From contig JAEMBT020000001.1 of assembly GCA_018873245.2 (NCBI GenBank), positions 15,266,220 through 15,330,219 of the forward strand: a stretch of DNA of 64,000 bases, read 5' to 3'. This document shows, one piece after another, positions 19,915 to 34,279 of this stretch. Both the position numbers and the translations under genes were made by a program. The notes under the pieces were generated by a model that saw only the letters and a program-made list of their open reading frames with translations, was not told the origin of the DNA and ran no database searches. This DNA comes from Archegozetes longisetosus (Eukaryota > Arthropoda > Arachnida > Sarcoptiformes > Trhypochthoniidae). Numbering within the stretch: the first letter of the stretch is position 1; every line of letters starts with the position of its first letter.

Positions 19915-22900
19915 AAAGTTTGAGGTTGAAATAGATTGGAAAAAGTAAATCTTACCTAATATTATGTTATTTACTGAGCTCTAAAGAGAAACATTCTATT
20001 GGCTTTATTAGCTACACTTACTCCTACAGCAGCTGTATTTTAATCATTTTTTACTTGTAAATAAGTGCTCCTATGGAAGAATTAATTTTACACTACAACT
20101 AGTGCTCAGTAGATTCTATTAGACAAATTCTGTTCAGTAGATTCTGTTAGAGATATTCTGTTCAGTAGATTCTGTTGAAAAAATTCTGTTGAAAAAAAGC
20201 GCATTTGAAGAGTCTTAAGATTATTAAGTGGAAAAATTGACTCATAATGTTCTGATGCCTATTGAATGGATGAATAAATTACATTTATTATGACAATAAA
20301 TCAGAGAAATCATTTTTGGCGCAATTGATTTTTCTTCTCAAACTACTTTACGCTATATATTAGAATATGAAAAATGATTAGAATATTAATCAATTTGATG
20401 TTTAATTATAAGAAACAGTGAAAATATGCTCTCAACGCAATCGCTAGTGCATAAAATCTAGTTATATTAATATAGTTTTGCTTAAGTGCTAAACCCTGCT
20501 TCTCATTAATCTCTTCTTCTAATTAATCCTTTTTCTAACAGTCCGACTAAAGTCAGACTAGAGGTAAGCGCCGGTTAGCCCTAAAGTCAGACCAAAGTCA
20601 GACTAGAGGCAAGCGCCGGTTAGCGCTAATACCTAAAGCACTTGTTAAGCCAACTTAAATGTGAGCGACATTTGCAACAATACAATGGTATCTGTCCATT
20701 GAAGGACACGGTTGAATAAGATTTATTGATAAGAAAAAGATCCACTTAATTACCTGTTGATGAAAATCAAACAAGTTTCGAACTAAAGTTCTAAGAATCC
20801 TATCTCTCCTGATAACATCGATCCCATGTCGTTCTTCGTGAGAGTTGAAAACAGGTGGAGCTTCGACTCTGGTAACGCCTATTAAGAGGTCAGAATGATG
20901 AGATAATCTGAAGCCTCTATTCTGAGTTTCAGCTTGCATCAAATATCTAGGCTCAGAAGGCACAACAATTCCATCAATAATAGGGCCAAACGCAGTGAGA
21001 TGATCTGGTACTTGATAATCAACGGAAAATAATTCATCGATTCGCTTTTGGCGAAGGCATTCCACCAGTAAGGCATTGTCCTATTCATAATCAATACATT
21101 AATTAACACTTTCTTTCTATTCATTTTTATCATCCAAATCAATAATTCAATTCATTAAAACTTTTTCTTTTCATTAATCGTATCGAAAATTAATCACTTC
21201 TTCCTTCTTTAGATACAATTCTTTAGACACAAGAAGTAGTACAAGAAGCAGACAAACGATTTTTGTTGCACTTTCTTAGTTGTGCTAAACTTTTATTGAA
21301 TTGTCTTTCAATGGAGGCTTATTTCTCGATACATGTTGTACTAGTGAGCAAATAATGATGTCGATAATCTCTGTCCACTCAATGGTGAACATGCAATTCA
21401 TGCAATTACACCTTCAATCATAAGGATCTATCGAGTTTTTACTAGTGCAACTATTTGTACAGGTTAGGTTAGACTAGGTTAGGTTAGGTTAGACTAGGCT
21501 AGGTTAGACTAGGCTAGGTTAGATTAGGCTAGGTTAGACTAGGCTAGGTTAGATTAGGCTAGGTTAGACTAGGCTAGGTTAGATTAGGCTAGGTTAGACT
21601 AGGCTAGGTTAGATTAGGCTAGGTTAGACTAGGCTAGGTTAGATTAGGCTAGGTTAGATTATATTAGGCTAGGTTAGATTAGGTTAGATTATATTAGGTT
21701 AGGTTAATTATCATTGACAGAAACCTTATAACTCTAAAACTCTAAACTCGATCTATTTTCAACTTTTAATGCTCAAAACTTGTAACAAACATTTGAGAGA
21801 AATTGATCACAGCTGAAGTCAAGATTATTGACAACTTTATTTTTCAGCTAGGCAATTAGTCATCAGCTCATCCATTCCAATAGTAAGTATGAGATGAGAA
21901 CCAGTAACAAAGAGAAATTCTTTTTAGCTCCTATTGTGTTAGACATCAACTTAAAGAATTGATATGTCCTCATGTCAGTCACGCCTCCACTTAAGCTTCC
22001 GATTTGATCGCAACAATTTTGTTCAAACTTGAAGATTGATGATAAAATGTGAATTTCTGTTCCTTTGCCATTAATTGTGACAAATAATGTTTATTGTAAA
22101 GAAACTAAACTGTATGACAGTTTTCAAGCTTATAAATGCATAGTCTTTTGTTATGGTTTTAACCTAACAACTACCAAAGCCCTGTTATGTTATAAATTAT
22201 CATTCTAGTTACATTCCATTTGATTAATAATCGTCACATCAGAACTTATTAAAATTTTTTTATTTCTTTTTTCCTCTCTTCTCCTAATCAATTTGATCAT
22301 CATCAATTTGATCATCATCAATTTGATCGTCATGTCATAAAATTCGTTTTTAACTCTCTTAAGAATATCTAATGTCAGTTAAATTTTCTCACTTATCATA
22401 CTAGTAATGCTGAACAAACAGTTAGTAGATAGAAGCGTGACTTCAAAACATTTAACGTATTCTTAAGCCCAAAACCAAATTTGAGCTATTTTTTATTTAG
22501 TACTAGTATTAGTGGTGTTATGCAATTCTTTCAAAAAGTCTCCAAAACAAATTACATATGCCAGAGAAAGTCATTATGAAACTATTTGCAAGTCTAATCA
22601 TTTTTAGCCAGTCCTTCAAACCTCTAATTAGTTTAAATAAAATAACAAAATTTTACTTGAAATGCTCTTGAAATATTAATCTTTTTTTTGATTAAACTTT
22701 ATCTGTAGATTGGATACATTGATGGAAGAGTTCTAACTCTTCCTAAACTTTAATATTTGGCCAAATAATTGAAGTCCGTTACGTGTGAAATGCTTGAACG
22801 CACAAGTGTGTATCTTTAAAAAGTTTTCAAGATTATTTGAAATGGCTGTACATATTGAGGCCCTAATGTTTGGAATCTTATTCATTTTGAAATGTGAAGA

Positions 22901-25900
22901 ATAATAAATAACTGTCTAGTTTAATCTTCTAAGTTGAAGGTTTCGTCTCTTGCGCTTAATTTGAAGTTTGTTTCCTAAACGAGTTTTGAGAATTTTTGAT
23001 CATTTTTATTCAGAATAAACAAGAGAATTGTTCATAATTAATGATTATGTTGACTTCGAAATAAATCAATTTAAGCTGAAAAAAGTTGGTGTTCAAACTT
23101 TCAATTGCCTAAATTTTGTTCATTTCTAGAATTTGTTCAATTTCTAGAATTTGTTCAATTTCCAGAATTTCTTTCAATTTCCAGAATTTGTTCAAACTTA
23201 AAAATTTTTTCAATTTCAAAACTTTTTCAATTGTCTAAAACACCTTGTTTCCAAATCTAGATCGTTTTGATTATCTGAGTTGCAGATAATGTCGGTTGAA
23301 TGTGGACGTGTTCTAACAGTTTCGCACTAATAGATAATATCCGGTGAGAAGAGATAGCGATTCTCATTCAAAAGCCATTACCGGCTAAAAGTAAGATCCT
23401 TTGATGGCACACATTTCCTTTATTGTTATTGAATTCTAAGCAAATCTTCTTCAGCTCTTCTCTAATAATTCAATTGTTTCTGATTCTAGCTTTTGTTCAA
23501 TTAAATAGATTTGGGTGAGAGTGAGTTTAGAAGAAAATGTGTGTTTGTTTTTGTTCACTACAAGTCTAGATCTATGTTTAGACTTGCTTGATTAGTTAGA
23601 ATTGATTTGCAGAATAATTATGAAAAGCTCTGTTGCCATCCACAATCAGATTATAGTAGAACTTATTTGGCTGTTAGTATATACTGTATATTTTCCATAA
23701 CTACCTTCCATAAGTACCTACCATAAGTACCTTCTATATCAGTAATAACATCCTCTTCCATCCTAAGATGGTAAGAAGATTTTCACCACTTCAAACTCAA
23801 AGATAGATCACGAATGAGCTGAATATTTAAGAGTAAATTTTTATGAAGCATAATCAATATTTAGTTGCAAAACTTGAACCTCACAAGACATTAATATTGC
23901 ATTAATGCAAACACTTATAACTCAAACAGTATAATCATGTATTACGTAATATTGAGATAACAGGTGTACATATTTGCGTCTTTTATGTAGATTATAACTA
24001 ATTTTAGGACTTCTAACAGAGTTAAGCATGGTTGCAATGTCGATCAAACATGATGCAAGCATAGCAACTTGAGTAAAGGAATGAGTAAGATGTGTCTAAA
24101 GGACTATTAGGTATTAGGACTATTAGGATTATTAGGTATGCCTATTTAAATAATGCCTATGTTTTGGTCTCCATAAAACTTACATCTTACTATACTTTTA
24201 AATACTTATTAATAATAGAAATAGCTTAATAGTACATTCAAAACTCATTAATTAGTTAACGATGCACGTGTTCACTACTGAACTATTGAAAACAACACTT
24301 TCTATGCTTGATAGATACGTTGAAGTTCTTGAAAATAGTGGTTCTGCCATTCATTATTGAGAATACTACCACTATTATAATTAGATTTGTTAAAAGTGTT
24401 AATCATATGTAAATTATTGGGTAATAAATTGATTAATAAAATTGTTAGTTTAAAAGTTGGATAGTTTACTATTAAAAACAAGTAGAATAAAAGTGTATAT
24501 TTAAGGGAGACTAAAGGATAGGCATTACTTAAACTTATAAGTTTACATAGACAAATACAGGTGTAATAAAAGCATTAACAGAAAAGTCCATAAAGTAATA
24601 CTAAAATAAATAAGTATAATTGAAATGATCACAACTTTAGTAATATAATAAATACTAGGTCTATAGTAACTTACATGAATAGGACAATTAAGCTCTTGCG
24701 CTATATTTTTCGCATACAAATCAGCATCTCTTGCTATCGCCCACGGACTTAATGCTGATCCACTCATTAGGATTACACGAGAGAATAAACCTGAAAATAA
24801 TTACACAAGCGTTTCATTCTTGAATTTTATTTTCTATTCAATTATACTATCGTTTCATAACTATAGCTCTCTTAATCACTACAATTGAATTAGATAATTA
24901 TTTCTACGCTCAAATTCATTCAAATTATCTTCTATAAACTTGTCAATTTTAAGCTAAAGTAATACGATTCATTTTGTGCTATCTAATTATAGTTATGTTA
25001 CTATTGATCACATCAAATATTCAGATTAGATGAATGGACAGAGCAGACCTTTAGCCATTGGTGAGATCATGAGTAGATGAGCGCAAGCAGCTCCATATCC
25101 ATGTCCTATTATCGTAACATTATTAGGTTGACCACCAAATTCAGCTATATTTTCTTGGATCCAGTGAAGAGCTGCCACCTGATCCATTAGACCATAATTG
25201 CCTCTGACTGTCCCGTCGACTAATACTGGTAGAAACCCTTATATAAAATAAGTAATATAAGTATCTAATTGTTGACTGAAACGATACATGAAAGAAATGA
25301 GATTCTAGTAAAGAAAGGTTTGATAATAATAGCAATATTGAGTATATACGTGACTGACAAGCGTCAGATTTATGGCCGAATAACTATGTTTATCTGATAC
25401 TTATAGTTGTCTCCTACTCCTAAATTATCTCTCAATCAAGGTTTCTCTTGTCATATCAATAATCTCTTATGAGTTATGCAATTCAATGCTTCTCTCCAAT
25501 TACTATGACTTCTGTTACATTCTTTCATGTCAGCTATATTTGATCAATATTTCATTCTATATTAGTATGTCTTCATTTTATTTTCTAGCTTATATCAATT
25601 ATTTGAGCATTTCATTTTAATATTTATCTTTTTAATATTTATCTCCTTAATTATATTCACTTATTAATAATACAGTAAAAATCTACATTTCCTTCCGATA
25701 TTGCTTTTATACAATTTTCTCATAATTTAAAAGTTCATTTTTCATTTGTTAATTTGGTATTTACTGCTCCCGTGTGATATACACACTTGAAAGTTTAATA
25801 TTCCTTGATAGCAACTAGAATAATGTGTTGTGGTCACACGCTTTCATCAGACCATAATATAGAGGATATTGAGATTTATTTCATCTTCATTTATAGTAAT

Positions 25901-28900
25901 AAAAGCAAATTACGAATCTATTTTGGCAACCATTTCATCCGTATCACACTGACGTTGACATAGCAACGACCTTTTTCTTGTTGCTATCAACGATTATTAA
26001 GTTTTATAGGTGTAAAGTACTGTCAAAGTAAATTATTGACCATTGCTATGAATGAAATAAATCTCAATTTATTCTATATAATGTCATTTATTTAGGTTAG
26101 AACTTAGACAAAATGTAAAATATAATGATTGATTTATTGATTGGATAACGTGAAGTAAGTGTTCAATGAGATTTTGCACGTTTTACTGTCAAACTGAAAT
26201 GTTCTGTATTCTTATACGTTAAATGTATGCTTGACTGTATTGTCTAACAATGCTATTCAGATTAACGTAGATTAACAGTTAGAATACGATTCACACATAT
26301 TAAGCGCTTATCCCTATCAATAATATATACTAATATTGAGTATAGCTCTCATTCAAAAATGTTTGTTATGCAGAAAAATATATATCCAAAAAAGAACACA
26401 ACTTTTCGATTAGATAATAAGATGATTGAATTAAAATTGATTATATTCGTAAGATTAACAAAATCTTATAATGATTTCTATGTGAACTTACAAAAATAGA
26501 GTAAGAGTTTAGTTTGAAAGTAAAGTTTGGCTTTTAACCTAAACAATAATCTAATTAGAAGCACGACTGCATCTTTACTACTAATTTAATTTTGTTTGTT
26601 TGTCATCATTCTTGTCAACAGTTGGAGACAATATTTCATTGTTTAGTAAATGATTTAAAAATGGACTGCTTTTAAATGTCATTAAAGGAGAAAAAAATCT
26701 AAATTTGCTTTACAGTTAGATCAACCCGTTTAAGCAAATATTTGAAAAAATGCTAAATTAATGGTGACGTCCAAAAAGTCATTTCCATAATCAATTATGA
26801 CCTAAAGTATTCTTTGCTCTATTAAAACCGTTTTTAACTTGATAACACCTTTTGATAGTCAGTTGGTTTTCATTTATTAATTATGATAATTTTGCCTTAA
26901 TTCAGTTAATCATATTAGAAAAAGTTGACAAAATCATGAAAAATATTTTTAGATTAGCATGATAGATAAAAAAAGTCACCGAAAAGTTCAGTGAATATTC
27001 AATCAGGTAGCATAAAAAATACCCAATTACTTTGGTTGAATGAGTTTTCAGTGTTTTTATGTCTAAGAATATTATTAAGACAATTTTGAGATGCATATCT
27101 ATTTTGAAAAAAATAAGACTCATATTACATCTATTTAATGATTAATTAAATGCCTTTTTCAATATTTTCTATTATAGCTTAATTTAATATTTATAGGAAC
27201 GGAAGCTAAGCAAATAAGACTTTCATTAGCAAATAACTAGCTTATGAAGCATATGAATGAAGTGCAGTAAAATCTGTCTAACCTCAACATATAGTTAAGT
27301 GATTTTTAAAAATCAATAATAATTAAGCCGCGTTTTTCTATGAAATTTCTATATTATGTCTTAAAAATCAGCTAAGTGCACATGAAAGTTACACAGATTT
27401 GAGTGTACATTGTTTTGAACTAGATATAAAATATTCAATTTGTTCAAATTTGTTTATCAAACAAAGTATTTGGTCGATTATTTATTTATAACAAACTTCT
27501 GGTATATCTCTTCACTGCATGCCATTTGTCTAAACATTTAATGAACAATATTCACAGACATACCTATTAAATGGTCAGATCTATGAGGATGGCATTCTTT
27601 GCATAAACTCATTACATCTCAAAACGAGTCAAACTTATAATATTTATGATTAATGTTACCGATAATTGTTGTCAACTGAATATATGTATCATTAATCTAA
27701 GGAATTTTTCATTAAGTGAGAAAAAGTGAGGCCAACATACCTAATATGCCCAAACGATAATTGAGAGTGACGATGATTACTTGACCAAAACTGGACAAAA
27801 TGCTGCCATCGTATACATTGCCTGAATTCCAATCGTAAGATTCTCCATGAATGAATACCACAACTGGAACTTTTAACTTTTTTGATGACAGCTCTGATAC
27901 TGCAATTGTAAAGCATAAACATTTGAAATGCTTTTTCAAAAGATAACGCAACATATAAACTTAATGTATCGTCATTTTTATCAACAGTTTTTAGGTTTCA
28001 TGCCAGAAATCGTTCTTTCAGATTCACGTCTTTCACTAAAACCCTTTTCGTTTTGAGTCAATCTCTTCTTTTTTGGAGCAGATTTGAGATTCAGATTAAA
28101 AAGGGCGAAAAATATATACTCAAAAAGTTGTTTCTGAGACTTGATATTAAAAACACAAAACACTCATGTTTACTTTAGTTTAAGCTATTTTTTCTAATCT
28201 ATAAGTGTTAGGTTAAGATTGAAAAGAGTTCTTTTGTTGGACAGTCCAGAATAGTATTATAAATGTATCTAAACAATGAATCTATACAAAGAACTGTATT
28301 TGATCGCAAATTGTATTAGAATCAACTACTTTTTTGTGTATCAATTCAATTAGAGAATAAACCTGTGCTTTACTATACAATTCCATTAACTTGTTATATG
28401 CCTTCACTCTTCCATACCATTACAATACATTTTACCGATTAGTATTGTCCGCACTAAAATCACTTCTATTTTTAGCTTACGATCAATTTTTTTGAACTAA
28501 CACAAACTTTTGTCATTCATACAAATATTTATCATTGAGTAAAGAAATGAAAGACATTGAAAAAAATGGGGTCGAAAAAAAATTGGTAGTCATTTTCAGG
28601 TAGGATTCAAATAGGAGGCAAATGAATATCCATTGTTGCAAAACGATATAAACATAAATTATATATTTATTTGAGACATTTTATCCCCTTGTAATACGAT
28701 TCGAAAAAAGCCACGAGTAAAATTCTACCATTTATTTTTATACCACTATAACATCTCAATTTCTGCCTCTAAATCTTCGGGTTTTAAGTCGTTAAACAAT
28801 TCCACAACTGAAACTAAATTCTTTAATATCAAATTTTCTCTTTATTTATTTATTTATTTGCTTATCATTTCAGACCTCTCTAACTAGTTTCTGTCAATTT

Positions 28901-31900
28901 TTCAAAATTCAGCCATAAAATACAAATTTTAAAATTTTAACCAACCGGTTATTTCTGATAGATGCTTTGAGTTGTGTTTTTCGAAATAGTTAACTTGATA
29001 GAATCTGCATCTGATTACTTAGATATATTATAGATAAATAATCAATTAATAATTCAACATATTCTAACATTTTTTAGTTGTTTAGAGAAATAATTTTCAA
29101 AAGTTTTTGACGACCTTTCGCAGAGATTTAGATCGAAAAATGATGAAAGCCTACTAGTCTGATAACAATGTTAGCGAACATTTCAAAATCAGTGTTCATA
29201 GTTGTTCTCATATTTCTAATTGAGAGACACAGTTGAATTTTTCCATTAAATATAATAGAAACCATTGACAAAGGAAAGGATTCATTGGTTGAAAAGGATG
29301 AAGCAGTAAAAGAAATAGATATTGAGTTTAAAGTTTAGCCTAAAGAATAATATAATAGCGAATAATAACTAACTGACACATTTAAGTTTGTTTTGGTAAT
29401 AATAGTTAATTCTTATGATAAGTTTGAGAAAAAGTTTAGAAAAGAATTGGAGCCTAAAGGGATATACGCAATATCTAAAATAGGTATAGAGTTTAGAAAT
29501 AAATGTTAAAATACTTCGTAGAATATAGAAATAGAGTTAAAAGAGATATGATTGTTATGTTTACTTACAATCCTACTTGCAATAAAATGGAAGGCTTTAT
29601 TTCAAATAAAATAACATTAGACTTATTTTTGTTTTTTGAGAAATAAATACTTTATGGACACTAAAATAGTGAACAATAGGCTTTGTTTAAAAAAACGGAT
29701 TACTGTATATAAAAATAAAGTATTCTTATTGAAATACATCTATTGTTAAGAATAGGCTTTTCATAGAATAGTATATCCGTAAAGTTGGTTTAGAAGTTTA
29801 AAAGTAATCAATAACGATATCGTATTAGACTCGTTTCGTTTGTTGTCTCTCTAATTTATATCTTCAACTACTACTACTCTCTATGATTCACTTCATGCTA
29901 TTTCTATTCAATTGCATTTAATTTTTCTATTCAAATCACGTCCTAAAAATCACGTTTCAACTTGCGTATCTTTTTCTTTCCAACCCCCTCTACCTTTTCT
30001 ACCTTTCTCTCAACAATTCAATTTATATGCATAGAAATAAGTTGTTCTTCAAATTTATTGGGAATTATTCACTTCTGTATTGAAGTTCTGTTTAGACGTT
30101 CTGTAGGTTTGCTTGAATTAAAGGATCGATTTTTTGCTCCGTCTTCCATTTGATTACATAAGTGCAACCTATCATCTGATTCAGAATCATTATCATCAGT
30201 TTGTTCACTCTGTTTAAAGAGTTTATGTGAAGTTAAGTTTGGGAAAGTTGAACATTTCGATAGAGCATAATATCAAAATTCAGTAATGTTTTGTAATAAA
30301 GAAAACGTCAATTCACTTCTCAATGTTTGACGTTAAGACGTTAATCAAAATTCAATTTTTGGAACTAAATCTTCTCAACTCTTTCAACTTTATAATCAAA
30401 TCAATGATAGAATGCTTTGAAATGTTTGATATGCTGTTAAATAACTATATAGGTAGTGATAAGAATTAAATTTTAACAAAAGTTAGTCTACGATTGAAAA
30501 TTGATGAATCGCTATAATCATAATATATTTGGAGAGTTTTTCAAATATCAAAATGTATTTGGAGAGTTTTTTAAATCAGTTTTGAAGAGCTGGATATACC
30601 GCTTATACTGTTATTTATAGAGTGTGATCCCCTCAATACGATAATGTGTTGACAGGTTTAATTCACGCTATGCTATATTGAATACTTGCTGTGAAGATAA
30701 AATTGATGTGCAATCAGATGATGATCACTTTCCTTATACTACTTCGTATCTCTACTACTGTTTATACCAATTGTTTAACTACTAGTATTAGATAAGAATT
30801 TGTCTTCTAAATTCTCATTGTTTTTCTATTTAATTATGTTATGCCTCTGATTGTATTTTAATCTGTTTCAATGAGATAATTCTTGCGTTAAATCTACTGG
30901 AATTTGTTTTTAAGCTTTGATTCTATTTTGCTCAAACGTTTTAGATCCGAAAATTCTGTAGAAATTCTGTAGCAATTCTAGACTTATAAAAGCGTTTATA
31001 CAGTAAATTGCATACAAAAGAGGAAATATTGAGGAATTATAATTGAAAAATATTTATTTTGCAATCTTTAAGTCTCATAATTCTTTAACTGATAATTTTT
31101 GAAATATTTTCGATAAGAAAATATTCTTTTGAAAAATATTTGTTTTCATTTAATATACATATTTATGAGATATTGAAGTAAAAATGTTTAGAAACTATCC
31201 ATTATTTTGATTATATATTTAGAATTTTAATTTTCATAATCATTAAATGCACATTAAAAATATTTTGGCGAAACCCATTACTATCATAATGGTCTTCAAC
31301 ACTTTCTAACTTTATCCTAGTTTTTAATATTTTTATGCTTTAAACTTCTAACATTAAAGCATTTCTTTCAAGAATAAGAACGATATTGCCTGGCATTCAT
31401 GTTTACAAACATTATTCGGTGAGAAGAAATTGAGCTAAAAATATTCTATCATAACTTGACTGTATATAATCTCTACTCAGACTTCGATCAAGTCGATCAT
31501 GTACTTTTTGAAAATAAACACAACTTTAAATTTAGGCTCATTCAAGTGTTGATGCCTCAGCAATCAGTTAATGGTCATTTTGAGCAGTGGATTGCTTTTG
31601 ACTTTAAAATCGACGATTGCCACCTTTGCTCAGCCACATTCAGTGTTGTTAGGTGCTTTCTAGCCCTAGTAGTTAACAATATCATGTAACATGTTTTTGT
31701 TACGCGAATACCTTAGAATTTGTATTTCAATCTCTTTTTTAATAAATACAAAATTGCAATGTTTTTCATGCAAATTATATTTCTAGAAACCTCTGAGAGT
31801 CAAATAAAAGTATCGATCTAGCTGAATGCACCGATCACAGTTATAAACAACAGTATTAGTTTTTGCCATCAGAAGTTACAGCAATACTAGGTTGATATTT

Positions 31901-33295
31901 CATAATTGTTTTTCTATTTTTTCCACTTTTTGATCAAATATGTTTCGCGAAGCGATATTATTCTCATGATTATGTGCTCAAAGAGTCGAGTGATTCTTAG
32001 GCAATCTGTTACGAAAATAGGAGTCAAAATGAATTCCTTCCGACATAAATAATAAAATCTGTAATAAATGATGTAAGAATCAGCCATTTGTAAGTCAGTA
32101 TTCGACTTATAAGATTGAATATTTCGGCATTAATAATAATAAATAACAAGAGAGATCACTTTAATTCTAGCAAATAATTTGCGAACATTTTCGGAACTTA
32201 TCGATTGACTTTAACTCTAGCTCACGATCAATTGATTGGCAGGTGTTTATTATAATTATAGAGACCCTTAGAAAAACTACTATATTGAAGTTATAAAAGT
32301 TTATAAGCCTTATATATATATCCTATTAGTGGAAAAGCTTAGGGTAAGTCTATGGCAACACAATAATTTATTTCTTGAAAATCTTGTTTCACTCATTATA
32401 ATAGAGAGTTTTCTTGTTCAATAAACTTGTGAAGTGATCGCATGGGTATTAAATATAATCATCTACATTCTTATTGCTCTTTATTTATATAATTCATTTG
32501 TAAGCACAACACATCACTTATATTAATGCTAAGTGTATGTGAACAGTATGAATGTACAGTTGCTAACTTGGTAAGCCTTGACAGCAGCGGCGACTATGTC
32601 AGTCTGCCTGTGATGCGCATGGATTGTTGCAAAATTTTGCTTCATATCTGCTTTCATTACTATATCGAATATTCCATAAGTTTGGCAATATCTGAGGGTA
32701 TTACGGTCTGATGAAAAGCATACCATCACAACACAACACTTCAGGTTGCTATCAACGAATATTAAGTTCTAAAGTGTAGTATTTATGCATTCGTACGTTT
32801 AAACCGGAATATTTTTATACTTATTGCTTACTTACTGTTGAATTTGTTCATTTTTTGTATTCTTAATGTTTTTTCTTAACTAAATTGTTTGTAATATTTG
32901 ATGAGTTAGATTTAAGGTATGGCTTATTACCACATCTAGAATACAAAACCTCATTTAATGGTACATTTGTAATGTCTTCAGATGAAGAATTCCGTTTTGC
33001 ATAAAAATATTTTAATTTTGATGCATTTAAGAAGATATGTTTGATATAAGGTATCGAAGTAAATGGTGTCTATTTCGAGCAAAAAAAAGTTTAGGACAAA
33101 AACGTTAGGTGTATTAAGTTAATATGATTTTCAGAGTGGCAAAGAGGATGTCTAAGATTTAATGTTTTACTCAGTGTATATCTTATGTTGGATCGGTGTC
33201 GTCACGATTGCCGACATTGTGAAGAGAAAAGATTTTTTCGTTTGATCTTTCCTATCGCTCCGACTCTACTTCGATATGAAACGTTTTTTATTACA

Positions 33296-33344
<49 letters not shown>

Positions 33345-34224
33345 ACTTACTACATCGCTATAATCATTGAATTTTGCACTTTACTGGCGCCTTTGACATT
33401 GATATTCATCTAATTCGTTAGTTCTCTCACTTACAGATACATTAATCTCATAGCCCAAGAAGACTATCTCAAAAGAGATGCTCATTTTTTATTCGTAATT
33501 TCATTTAGAAACACATTGGGTCATTCAGAGAGAGAGAGAGAGAGAGAGAGTATAGCTTAACCTCAAATTACTTTTTTCTTTAATAGTTTTAAACAAAGAA
33601 AATTCTGAAACTATTGAAATTCTGAAGCTATTGAAATCCTGAAGCTATTGAAATCCTGAAACTATTGAATTTGTTTAAGCTACTTTTGATTTATAAAATA
33701 AAATTCAAACGCAGTGTCAATTACGTGAAAGAGTTATCTCACTTAAAGCAAATTGAATTATAAAAAAATGAATTTGAGTTTATGTTAAAATTAGTTATAA
33801 AATAGGTGAATACAATCCATAAAAATCGATGTGTAGTGTTTATGTTTGACTAAAAGGTTTTCCTAGTTCCATACGGATTCGAATAGTTGTTAAGAAGAGA
33901 AGAAAAAGTTGATTAGAAATTCAAGTCATGAGATCAATATATATAGAAGTTTGGCAACTATAATAAATAGTTGACATGTATAACAATATGAGTTTGAAGA
34001 AGTAATGTAATTAGTTGATACGCTTCTAAATCGTATTCAAACATTACTATTACACAACAAAGCACGCTAAATCAAATTATCATAGTAATTATTTCTACAT
34101 TTATTGCTAAATACTCTTTCAATTGTTTACTTTTTTATTAATTCTGTTTCTCTTTTCAATTATTTCGACTAAATCTATTTCTGTTTATATTCATTATAAC
34201 TAATACTAATTAACTAATCAATTC

Positions 34225-34279
<55 letters not shown>

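Larger units (their letters stand above)
16967..20753 (-). other. Neuroligin intron between exons 5 and 6
   Basis: 3.8 kb without recognisable genes. It holds one MITE copy (18201-18417), a (CT)n array (19462-19500) facing an (AG)n array (19881-19912), and two short tandem duplications. One is a ~27-bp unit with TTCTGTTCAGTAGATTCTGT near 20110-20190. The other is a two-copy GC-richer unit with AGACTAGAGGCAAGCGCCGG near 20540-20640. Confidence 0.6.

Noticed and set aside
32526-32729. Overlapping 60-codon frames on both strands
   Set aside because: They fall on a MITE copy whose interior is shared with noncoding copies elsewhere.
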